This document shows positions 45,193 through 54,480 of a stretch of 64,000 nt of DNA, piece after piece. Origin of the DNA: Platanthera guangdongensis (lineage: Eukaryota; Streptophyta; Magnoliopsida; Asparagales; Orchidaceae); contig CM077153.1 in NCBI GenBank assembly GCA_039583875.1, forward strand, positions 110,046,568 through 110,110,567, given 5' to 3'. The notes beneath the pieces were generated by a model. The model saw only the letters and a program-made list of their open reading frames with translations. It did no database searches and was not told the origin of the DNA. Positions within the stretch are counted from its first letter, which is position 1; each line of letters opens with the position of its first letter. The position numbers and the translations under genes were made by a program.

Positions 45193-45385
45193 ACCGCGAG
45201 CATAGAACACCCGTGAGGCAGCAGCACATCCAATTTATCAATTGCCATTGAAGAAGGCACTCCGATGCGCAATACAAATTCCTCGGATAAAAGGAGTGCG
45301 AAGCTCCCATATCGAACAATGCTCTCGTCGGGCAATTAAAGATCAAAACAAAGTCTAGCACAACAAGTCTTATGCTAACACGCAT
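45193..45385 (-). pseudogene. Element D protease first half
   Basis: Minus strand encodes RALFDMGASHSFYP, the retropepsin active-site region with the same D-M-G-A as in A, then drifts out of the expected sequence and reaches the L boundary. With 42849-43077 it makes up one protease domain split by L. Confidence 0.82.
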
Positions 45386-46577
45386 AAGGCAACAAGTACG
45401 TAAAGATAAATCTGCTTTTGATTAAATCATACCTGTCACCACAACAGCCTGCTTTATGGCCTCCTGTTGGCAAAGATTGTAAACTCTAGGCTGGGCTGGA
45501 GTGTAGTGGATGCGATTGATTCCACCACCTTTTCCTTCTCCGCATAAGTTGCTCTGGGCTTCTTATCTGCCTTCGGGTGCCCACTCCAATAATCTCGGAG
45601 GAAGTATCCCTGCTTGACACAATTACAACAAGTATCCGGGCCTCACCCTATAGTTACTCCAGACGCACTCGAAGGTGGGGCTGGACCCAAAGTCCTAGCC
45701 TTCTTGTTCCACTTATAGAACCCAGACTTCGACGAGCTCGGTACCTTAAACTCCGAATTATTCAAACTTGAGTGCTTCTTCGCTTGAACTCTCATCATAT
45801 CTTTTCCAGAGATCGGGCGGTATTGACCAGAGTTAGGAAACCCTGTGTCATGGTCCCAGAGAGCAGTAACTTTATGTCATCAAACTGACCCTCATAGAAC
45901 CGATTGGTCTTACGCTCCTCGTCAACAAAAGTAGCGCTAGCATAACGTCCCAACCTCGTGAACTCATTGAGATACTCATCCACGCTACTATCTCACCGTG
46001 TCAGTCTCTGGAACTGATTCACCTTGTCGATCCTCTGCACCAAGGGGAGGTATCTAGCCAGGAACAACCTCGATAACTCCCCCATCGAGACATTGGTGAG
46101 TTTTCATCCAACCAAGAGGTGCAGCTCCAACTCTTCCCACCACAGTCTCGCCTCTCCATCCAACAGGAAAGCGCCTATGGTGGAATTCTGCCATTCCTCC
46201 ATTTCAGTCTCCATCACAACTCTCTTAACATGGGAGAGCTAATCCTCGGGCTGGGTTGGGGTTCCAGTCCCTGTAAATACTGGAGGATTGAAGCTCATCA
46301 CGTGTTTAATCAACTTTTCTGTCACTCTTCTTGGCCCCAAAGGTTCTACAGCCATTCTTTCCACCACTCCAAGCTCTGCCGCACGAAGCGACACCTGCTC
46401 CACGATAGGTGTAGGAGGTTGTGCTTGCCTCTTTGGCTGGGCATTTATCATTGCAAACACCTCCTTAGCCACAAGTCTTATCATTTCTGCTGAAGGAGGG
46501 GTTGCAGGTGCATCATTATGTGCACTGCTTTTCATAGAGTGCAGACGTCCCGACTGTTCTACACTACTCCTGGTCAC
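45386..46577 (-). pseudogene. Element D gag
   Basis: N-terminal part 46239-46577: EMIRLVAKEVFAMINAQ and VMSFNPPVFTGTG. Central part 45795-45983: DEYLNEFTRLGRYA, RFYEGQFDDIKLLLSGTM, LVNTARSLE. At 45560-45640 is a degenerate zinc knuckle, CNCVKQGYFLRDYW, with Tyr replacing both the His and the last Cys. Several frameshifts separate the pieces. It matches E's gag at 50298-51255 in content and order. Confidence 0.85.
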
Positions 46578-46783
46578 CTATATACGTATGACACAACATT
46601 AAGGGACCAAAGTAAATTACAAACAGCAATCATATGAACACGTAGGTTCCCCATACATGTGTATTTTCATTCATAAGTGGACATTAATGGGTTCTTTTCA
46701 TGTTATATCGATGACGCACATACATGTGCACACCACCCCTTAAATGAATTCGCCCGCCAATTCATATAAGAAACACCGACACC

Positions 46784-46799
46784 GTAGTCTGATACCAAA
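46784..46799 (-). other. Primer binding site of element D, initiator-Met type
   Basis: Minus strand TTTGGTATCAGACTAC starting two bases after the LTR end at 46801. Same as E at 50074-50089. Confidence 0.9.
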
Positions 46800-46800
46800 T

Positions 46801-47530
46801 TGTAATACCCCCATCCGTCGCATGGGATATAACAGAAGGTCCAGTCGGGGCCCCACGCCATATACCATGGGAAGTCAGTGGTGTTACATATTAATACCAA
46901 ATAACTATTAGACAATATTGAATCCTAACACAGAGCATTATAGCAGAAGCTTTTAAATCAGTTGGAATAACCCATCATAGAACATGAATGTCCACTAAAA
47001 CCCCAAGCAGGAATGAAAGAACCAATATACAGGGAGTCTTGGCCTTATGACCTTACAATTATTTTCTTAAACAAGAAGTGTTTTACATACTTCAGCATGT
47101 AGGCCGGCCATAAATAAAAATAGGAAAAATAAAACACTTCGCTTTGGACTTCAAGGGCCAGCACCACATCAAGGGCTTCGGCCTGCTACTTGTCACTTGG
47201 CTCACCTGCTCCTGCATAAGAACAATCCACTGAACGTTGGTAAAATAAGGCAACGGTCAGCAAAAGCTGACCAAATTATAACGACCCACCCCTTACTTAG
47301 GATGGCAGTGCTCCATACTTGCATTATATTAGAAAAACCAAACATAGCAATGAAAGTGCAGTTTAAGCACACTTCACCACAGGTGTAGGAACGAACGGCC
47401 AGACAGCCCGTGCTCTCAGGGCACTTTCTCGGTGTCCGGACAAAAACCAGGGACTCACCACCGTTCACAAGTCGTCAAAAACCATGAGCATTTATATAGT
47501 CTTTACGGCATGTGCAAGGCCTAAGACCCG
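46801..47530 (-). repeat. Element D 5' LTR, last 730 bp
   Basis: Minus strand ends GGATGGGGGTATTACA at 46801. It is the inverted counterpart of L 44460-45187 along its whole length. It breaks at 47530 exactly where a copia-type LTR (G) begins, in the middle of 'acccg|taac', which is continuous in L. Confidence 0.9.
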
Positions 47531-47879
47531 TGTTGGGAATTGTGCCCTACAATGTTCCACCAGATTTGAAGTAGCATCACTAATTATGCTAAGGGTCATA
47601 ATGTATTTGATGTGTGCTCTAGTTCTTGCATGTAGGTAGTCCATGATTGGACAAGTGAAGAAAAATGAGTTGGGCAGTAAACTCAAATTTCATCAAACTT
47701 AGCTCGCTGATCGTCAAGCTCAACTCAGCATTCCTTGGGTTAAGTTTAAGAACTTAGGATTCAAAATTCGTCGAACTCAGCTTGAAGTTTGTCGAGCTCA
47801 GGTTACAGTTCGTCGAGGTCAGCCCAACGCTTGTGAAGCTAAAGCAAGAGAAAAATTGACTAAGGAAAAAAGCACTGAG
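47531..47879 (+). repeat. G: start of a copia-type LTR, interrupted by E
   Basis: Begins TGTTGGGAATTGTGCCC, a typical copia LTR start, at a point where D's LTR is cut, with ACCCG (47526-47530) as possible target copy. It contains TTCGTCGAACTCAG-type half palindromes at 47690-47830. E starts at 47880, so only the first 349 bp are present. The remainder probably lies in or beyond the gap. No coding sequence. Confidence 0.6.
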
Positions 47880-50072
47880 TGTAACTCCCCGAAACTCAAA
47901 GAGCGACGAGAGGCGTTTTGGGCCAAATTTGGAATCTTGCACGGGGCACACAGCCTAGGACACGGGCGTGTCCCAGGGCATGTCGTGTTTGGGTCGACGA
48001 TTTGGCCGAGTGGTCGACAAATTCTGGAGTCGACGATCGTCGAGCAGCGAACACGGCCTGAGACACGGGCATGTCTCAGGGCGTGTCGAGCTCATGTCGA
48101 TGATCTGCCAAGGAAGTCGACGATTTTCGCTCGACGATGTGTCGAGAGAGGGAACACGGCCTAGGACACGGGCGTGTCCAAGGCCGTGTCGTGTGGTTGA
48201 CGAACTGCGCTCGATGAAATGGGGAGACAGTGAACACGGCCCCAGTCGTGTTCGTGTTTGATACGGGCATGTCAAATCGGACACGGGCGTGTCCAAGACC
48301 CATGTGAGTCTCGGGTTGGTGTTGGTCCTATGTTGATGGAGGAACACGCCCGGGAACACAGGCATGTACTGGCTTACACGGGCGTGTCAGGTCGAACACG
48401 GGCATGTCGGGTACCCATGTTTTTTTCGAGACACATCGATTTTGACGGAGAATGGGGGACACGGCCATGGACACGGGCGTGTCGCAGGCGGTGTTCAGCC
48501 AAGGTTTTGCTTTTTAGCTACGAATCGTGGCCATTCATTTCTTTAATTTGGGATCCGACGGCTGGGGGCTGCTAGTGCTTGGATATACCCGGGATTGGGC
48601 CTTTGAAACCCTCATTTCACTTGAGTGGTTCTCTTTCTAAGTCTAGGGAGAGGGGAGAGCAAAGGAGGAAGAAGAAGCCTAGATCCGGTCACCGACGGAG
48701 CTTCAGAGCTCCAAATCGCGAGCCGACTTCGGATCTACGGAGGCAAGTTGAGTGTTGTGCTTTTCATCTGCTTACATTTCCATGGCACCAATGAAAAATG
48801 CTAGGGTAACGATTCTCTACTTGAGCATGTGAAACTCTACTTCTTTTGCATATGGAAGCTCGCTCTCGCGAGTTTGCAGTGAGTTTGAGGTGTTCCTTCG
48901 GGTAGACATGTATAGTCCCCGGTGTGTACATGTAGAGTCCGTAATCGAGAACGGATATATGCATGATGTGTGAAGACTACCCGGACAAGTTGGTCTGGAT
49001 CGGTGATGTTGCATTGCATAAATGGCCGGAGAAGACTCCGTGCGATTGGTTGTTTTTAGGGTTTTCTACGCGGTAGATTGCAGCAGGGAGCCTTGGGGAT
49101 TAACTCCAAGGTTCACCCGGAAAACTGGGCAGATGCGTGATTCTGCCAACATGGTGGCCCGGGAGCCAACTTGAACATAACTGGGTTATGTGAACTGTGT
49201 GACGGAAATGGGACTCAGAGAAATTTGACCCGCACATATGGCTTAAATTTTCGTTGGGATGTGAGCACGGGTTAGGCGGAACCGTACCCGTTCTATGTCG
49301 TTCGGTGTGAACCTTTGGCATAGATGAGAGTCTTTGGCGGTCTATGGCTTAAATTGACGTGACCCATGCTGGGAAGACAAAATGCTCATAGTTTGGCCAT
49401 CAACGTGGCGGTGGTGAGACCAAGGTGTCTATGGCTTAAATTGACGTGGCATTGACCGGTTCACCGAGAATGTGCCCTGAGTGCACGGGGCGTGTGGCCG
49501 TACATACCAACGCCTGGGATGCAATGTGTATATATACTGCTTGGTTATGGTAATAAAATGCAGGGAAGGAGTATCGCCGCCCCGAGTTGGGGGCGGGATC
49601 GTTATAATTTTGTCAGCATTGCTGACCGTTGCTTTGGTTTGCCACCTTTGCGGTGGATTGTGCTTGCAGGTGCTGCGGAGCCGAGCGGTAAATATCGGGC
49701 TAATGCCCAAGTTGATGTGCTGGCCCTCGAAGGCCTAATGCTTAGTGTTTTCTTTTATTCATGTATGGATGGCCTCTGTACCGAGGTTTGGAAAAGACTT
49801 CTATTTGAGTAAACAATTGTAAGGCCTTAAGGCCATTGTACTTGTGTAGTTGTACGTTCATTCCGTGGCTTGTTAGTGGGCATTCATGCTAGTGTTGGGT
49901 TATTTATTAATGTAACCATTAAAATTGTTTCCGCTAGAATGCTCTGTGTAGGAAGTTGATATTAGTTGGATGGTTTCCATTGAGTAACCGCCCGGTCTGT
50001 CTGTGGTATATGGCGTCGGGCTCCGACCGGACCTACTGCTATATGCTATGTGACAGATAGGGGGGTGTTACA
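47880..50072 (+). repeat. Element E 5' LTR (2193 bp)
   Basis: Starts TGTAACTCCCC and ends GGGGGTGTTACA directly before the primer site. Contents: palindrome cluster 47958-48500, possible TATA-like 'ggatatacc' near 48580, a leader-like stretch, then an ATG-GCACC block at 48782 and a downstream half homologous to L and to 1-737. No coding sequence; the ORFs at 47856-48575 are palindromic repeats. Confidence 0.92.
47958..48500. repeat. GACACGGGCGTGTC palindrome cluster in E's LTR
   Basis: GGACACG-GG-CGTGTCC occurs perfectly at 47958-47973, 48164-48179 and 48279-48294. Near copies lie at about 48059, 48375, 48395 and 48469. A perfect TCGACGATCGTCGA is at 48030-48043. The core motif is the one found in the C LTR, with GG in the centre instead of CC, i.e. 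the same site on the other strand. E and C are different lineages, and their LTRs are otherwise not similar. Confidence 0.88.
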
Positions 50073-50073
50073 G

Positions 50074-50089
50074 TTTGGTATCAGACTAC
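50074..50089 (+). other. Primer binding site of element E, initiator-Met type
   Basis: TTTGGTATCAGACTAC, beginning two bases after the LTR end. TGGTATCAGA matches the initiator tRNA-Met complement. Confidence 0.93.
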
Positions 50090-50297
50090 TGGTTTCGGTC
50101 AGGCTTAAATGAATTCGTGGACGAATTCTTTTTAAGGGATGGTGAGCACATGTATGCGCGTCATCATTATAACATCAAAAGAACCCATGAATGTCCACTT
50201 AGGAATGAAAATACACGTGTTTGAGGAACCTGCGTGTTCCTATAATTGTTTTTTGCAATTTTGTATGGTCTCTTAACGGTGTTTTGTACAACTATAG

Positions 50298-51255
50298 GTG
50301 ACCAGAAGCGGTGTTGAGCCGTCAGAACATCCGGTTTCTGAGGATTATAGTGCACCTGGTGACGTGCCTGCAACCCTTCCCTCCGCTGAAACCATAAGAA
50401 TGGTGGTGGAAGCAGTGTTCGTTGCGATTGGTGCACAAAATGAAAGACGTGTACAGTCCCCTATTTTTGAGGTAATTCCAATGCTGGGTGGTGTGATGGA
50501 GCAAACGACATTTATAGGACCATTGGGTTAGCAGTTGAACATGCTTTTAGTACAGGGTACGCACTCAGTTGACGAATATTTGCAAGCATTTCTGATGATA
50601 AGACGCTACCCGGGCTCTGAAGTGGAGAGCGAGCAGTCGATGGTCGATAGGTTTTATAATGGCATGCACGGTGAATTGTGAGTTTTGCTGCTAGGACAAA
50701 AAATTATTGGGATTCCGAACCTTGGTGGAATTGGCTAGATCTTTAGTATTAGATTTGGCAAACGTCAATCGGATGTCGGAGCTCTGGGTACTAGACTCTC
50801 CAGATTCTGCAAAATATGAATACCGAAGGAGGAGGAATAAGAAGTCCAAAATGTCTACTGGTCAGGCTCAATATGGTTGTTTTATGTGTGGCAAGGAAGG
50901 GAACTTTGCCCGAGACTGTCAGAATGGTGCTCAGAAGTTAAAGAAAGCTATGTCAGGAGCAGGTATAGGACAAAGTGCCAGAGATCTGAATCGAATCCAA
51001 TGAAGCAAAGACTTGGATATGCAGAAGACGGAGTTCAAAATGCCGAACTCCTCAAAGTCTGTGTACCGTAGGTGGTATAAGAAGGCTAGGACTTCGGGTC
51101 CAGCTCCTTCTTCTGGTGCTTCTGGGATGACTACGGGTCGAACCACGGGCGCATGCTTTAATTGTGGAAAGTCGGGGCACTTTGTCCGAGACTGCTGGAA
51201 CAGACGTCCCAAGTCAGAGAAGAAGCACGCTGTCGTGATGACAGGTACGACTTAA
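50298..51255 (+). pseudogene. Element E gag with two zinc knuckles
   Basis: The first segment (50298-50531, from ATG) is VEAVFVAIGAQ-like, then a TAG, then HSVDEYLQAFLMIRRYPG and MVDRFYNGMHGEL in the same frame. A frameshift leads to 50707-51255, which contains VELARSL. The first knuckle at 50878-50919 is CFMCGKEGNFARDC, where the usual His is Asn. A canonical CFNCGKSGHFVRDC follows at 51154-51195. It ends with TAA at 51253-51255. The knuckles bind RNA for packaging. It has a few stops plus one frameshift. Confidence 0.87.
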
Positions 51256-51770
51256 AGTTATAGCAGTTTAGCTTTAAATACTTATTGCCCTTGTGCATGT
51301 TAGCTTAGAACTGTTTGTGCTAAGCTTTGTTCTGATTTTCGATTAATTCGGCGAGAGCACCGTTCGCATAGGGAGCTTCGCGTTCCCTTTTAACCAAAGG
51401 ATTTGTATTACGCGTCGGAGTACCTCCTTCAATGGCACAAAGACAAATTGGATGCGTTGTTGTCTAATGATGCTCATTACGCCCGCGAGTAGAATCTGTT
51501 ACATTTAGGTGCGGATAGGGAGTCAAGTCAACTTTGACTTATAAGCATCGTTACTACCGTTAGGGGAGCTCGACGTAATCTTTGGTATGGACTGGCTCTC
51601 GGAGTAGCAAGCATACATTGATCGAAATCTCAAGAAAGTCAAGTTGCGAGCTGGTCGTGAGACGACATTTGTGGGCTTGAAAGGGTCGAGCATGACGTTG
51701 GTGTCTGCTCTTCAGATGGTTAAGGCAGTTTGGTGTGTTGCCAACCGGTCATACGCTCTTCGTATCGGTT
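51256..51770 (+). pseudogene. Element E protease (heavily decayed)
   Basis: Corresponds to D's protease nucleotide for nucleotide (e.g. 'gttagctta-aact-ttgtgcta-actttgttctgat', 'ggagcttcgc', 'ggtatggactggctctcggag'), but all frames are closed by stops. 'ttcgcatagggagct' shows that the active-site Asp-containing segment is mutated. It is recognisable only by comparison with D. Confidence 0.75.
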
Positions 51771-52165
51771 AGCGCCTAAGAGAAGGACGAAAGCTTGAGA
51801 CTTTGTATAGATTATCGGGAGCTAAACAAGCCAACGAAAAAGAACAAGTACCCGATCCCAAGGATTGACGATCTCTTTATCGGGTCGACGGTGTACTCAA
51901 AGTTGGACCTCAAGTCCGGTTACTATCAGCTGAGAATAAGGGAGAGTGATATCCCTTAGATAGCGTTTAATATACGAGATACGGCATTAAGAGTTACGGT
52001 CATGCCGTTTGGGCTGATCAATGCGTCTTCGATGTTCATAGGATTTGATGAACAAGACTTTTCGGGAGTACTTGGACCATTTTTGTGATCGTCTTCATCG
52101 ACGACATTTTGGTGTACTCGCAGAGTGAGGAGGATCACTTCAGTTACCTTCATTTGGTTTTTGGA
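51771..52165 (+). pseudogene. Element E reverse transcriptase start
   Basis: Pieces of [34 protein letters not shown] and VMPFGLINAS are readable across frames, ending in VIVFIDDILVYSQSEEDHFSYLH with an intact FIDD. After about 52165 the RT similarity stops abruptly ('ggagactgtacacccc'). Confidence 0.82.
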
Positions 52166-52242
52166 GACTGTACACCCCCGTGTCGGCGAGCAAGGTCACC
52201 AGGGCCGGCAAGTCGGGCTGAGGAAATAGGCGAGCTCGCCCG
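52166..52242. other. Unassigned GC-rich stub before the gap
   Basis: 77 bases no longer matching RT ('cgtgtcggcgagcaaggtcaccagg'). They could be another insertion or a misassembled contig end. No feature recognised. Confidence 0.4.
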
Positions 52243-52742
52243 NNNNNNNNNNNNNNNNNNNNNNNNNNNNNNNNNNNNNNNNNNNNNNNNNNNNNNNNNN
52301 NNNNNNNNNNNNNNNNNNNNNNNNNNNNNNNNNNNNNNNNNNNNNNNNNNNNNNNNNNNNNNNNNNNNNNNNNNNNNNNNNNNNNNNNNNNNNNNNNNNN
52401 NNNNNNNNNNNNNNNNNNNNNNNNNNNNNNNNNNNNNNNNNNNNNNNNNNNNNNNNNNNNNNNNNNNNNNNNNNNNNNNNNNNNNNNNNNNNNNNNNNNN
52501 NNNNNNNNNNNNNNNNNNNNNNNNNNNNNNNNNNNNNNNNNNNNNNNNNNNNNNNNNNNNNNNNNNNNNNNNNNNNNNNNNNNNNNNNNNNNNNNNNNNN
52601 NNNNNNNNNNNNNNNNNNNNNNNNNNNNNNNNNNNNNNNNNNNNNNNNNNNNNNNNNNNNNNNNNNNNNNNNNNNNNNNNNNNNNNNNNNNNNNNNNNNN
52701 NNNNNNNNNNNNNNNNNNNNNNNNNNNNNNNNNNNNNNNNNN
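52243..52742. other. Assembly gap (500 N)
   Basis: Exactly 500 N, a conventional fixed-length scaffold gap of unknown true size. ORFs spanning it are artefacts. The end of E, the rest of G and the 5' LTR and gag of F are expected here. Confidence 0.99.
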
Positions 52743-53130
52743 TTGTTTCTGCAAGCGAAAAGAGAAGGATAATAAACAAACCAATGTCTGAAAACAATCC
52801 AAAATCCACATACAAGAGCAATAAAAATCAGAAAACAACTAATAAAAAATAATATTCAGTAGCATTCGTCGAACTCAGATCGACGAAATGTGGCCCGTTC
52901 GTCGAACCTAGATCGACGAACGCTGAATGTAAACTTCAGTAATAACAATTCGTCTAACTGCGATCGACAAACTTTGTATGGTTCGTCGAGCAGAGGGTCG
53001 ACGAACATGGGGCACAGAAAATGACTATTGTCATTCTCTGAGCAGAGGTCGACGATCTCAGCCCTATTCGTCGAACTCTGGTCGATGAACTTACAGAAAC
53101 TCGTCAAACCCAGAAGGACCAAACATAAAT
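52743..53130. repeat. Region with TTCGTCGA/TCGACGAA hairpins upstream of F pol
   Basis: A-rich 110 bp followed by repeated palindromes with TTCGTCGA and TCGACGAA arms around a 7-base 'ACTCAGA'-type loop: 52865-52887, 52898-52920 and weaker copies to 53110. The same motif recurs after pol (56520-56800) and in the LTR (59990-60270). No coding sequence. Probably internal spacer or LTR of F, or insertion debris. Confidence 0.65.
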
Positions 53131-53137
53131 CATTTCT

Positions 53138-53720
53138 CTTACAGAAATTTTAAGCCAGCTAATAAAACATTCACTCCAATAGCTGATTGGGTTATTCCAC
53201 ATAGGAGATATCACCCCTTAGGTTATAAATCTCAACCTACTTTATCAGTTAAATCCAGCTTTTCATCTCAACAGAATAAAGGACCCAAGGTAACCTGGGT
53301 CAAGAATAATTAATTTTTGTTTTTCATTACATGTGAAGAGCTGTCCAAGGTGAGTCAGACCTGGTACTTGGACAGTGGTTGCTCCAAGCATATGACAGGC
53401 AGCAAGGACAATCTATCTAATTACAAGTCCAAGCTAGGACCAAGGTGATCTTTGGTGATTCAAATAGTGGCCAGTCTGAAGGATATGGAGCAGTAAAGAT
53501 TGGAACAGTTACTTTCAAGAGAGTAACATATGTAAGAGGACTCAAACATAACCTAATATCCATAAGCCAAATTATGTGATGAAGGTTATCAGGTACACTT
53601 TAACTCTACCTCCTGTTCTATTATTAATAATGAAAACAAAACTGTTTTAATTGGAACTAGACAAGGTAACATATATCTAGTAGATTTTATTTCTGCCAAA
53701 ACTGATGTTTATTTACTCAA
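53138..53720 (+). pseudogene. Element F gag end and protease
   Basis: 53138-53310 reads KPANKTFTPIADW...GPKVTWVKNN ending at TAA, the gag-protease junction. 53362-53379 reads WYLDSG followed by CSKHMTG, the copia protease active site with D-S-G intact. The frame is lost at about 53440, then GAG-pre-integrase-like LISI and FNSTSCSIINNENKTVLIGTR segments follow in other phases. Confidence 0.82.
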
Positions 53721-54480
53721 TATCACTAGTAACCAAAATGAGTTGTGGCATAAAAGATTAGGTCATGTAAACCTTAAAAATATAGCTAGGTTATCTAAAG
53801 ATAACCTTGTTAGAGGCTTACCTTCTGGTCCCTACAAGAAGGAAAACCTATGTAGGGCTTGTCAATTAGGCAAGCAAACTAAAATAGTTTTAAATCTATT
53901 AATAAGAGTGATTCACCTAGGATTTTGTATTTGCTTCATGTGGACCTATTTGGACCCATTGCAGTATAAAGCCTAGGAGCGAAGTCTTAGACTTTAGTAA
54001 TTGTTGATGATTTCTCCAGATTCAGTTGGGTGGCCTTTTTGAAAACTAAGTCAGATACATTCAAGGTTCTTAAAGATTTTCTCAGGACCATACAGATTGA
54101 GTTCTCTACTCATGTTGCATTGATCAGAAGTGATCATGACACAGAGTTTGAGTCTCTTCTTATGCATGAGTTCTGTGAGAAAGAAGGTATCAGGCAGTGC
54201 TTCTCAGCCCCTAGAACTCCCCAACAAAATGTGGTAGCTGAAAGGATAAATAGGACACTCATTGAAGATGCAGGTACATTATTGACAGATGCTTACATTC
54301 CTCTATCCTTTTGGGGCAGAAGCTGTAAACACTGCTAACTATGTCCTGAATAGAAGTCTTATACATATGCTGAAAAATAAGACCCCCTATGAATTGCTTA
54401 AAGGAAAGAAACATAAAATCACATATTTTAAAGTTTTTGGTTGTATATGTTATATTCACACACAAACAACAAAGATACAT
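53721..54480 (+). pseudogene. Element F integrase
   Basis: The zinc finger LWHKRLGHVNLKNIARL...LCRACQLGKQTK (H,H,C,C complete) is at 53743-53890. The core has VDDFSRFSWVAFLK, ALIRSDHDTEFES (second Asp) and APRTPQQNVVAERINRTL (Glu), and AEAVNTANYVLNR and KTPYELLKGKK, at 53990-54420, spread over three frames. Frameshifts lie near 53900-54030, 54310 and 54470. All catalytic residues of the D,D-E set remain readable. Confidence 0.9.

Larger units (their letters stand above)
39296..47530 (-). mobile_element. Element D: Ty3/gypsy chromovirus with inverted solo LTR L inside
   Basis: Minus-strand order: partial 5' LTR (47530-46801), primer site, gag, protease (split by L at 43078-45187), RT, RNase H, integrase, chromodomain, polypurine tract, and a truncated 3' LTR (39651-39296). 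Initiator-Met primer site, chromodomain and the GGGGGAGATT-TGTAACACCCC boundary are typical of Tekay-type chromoviruses. Both LTRs are incomplete: the 5' one is cut by G, the 3' one by J. All genes contain stops. Confidence 0.9.
47880..52242 (+). mobile_element. Element E: Ty3/gypsy chromovirus, 5' LTR, gag and first part of pol
   Basis: Plus-strand LTR, initiator-Met primer site, gag with two zinc knuckles, a decayed protease and RT up to about 52165. It then turns into unrelated GC-rich sequence just before the 500-N gap, so the 3' half is unseen. Gag, protease and LTR are closely related to D and L. Confidence 0.88.

Noticed and set aside
52085..52852. ORFs of 220-255 codons spanning the gap
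   Set aside because: They are open only because N is not read as a stop.
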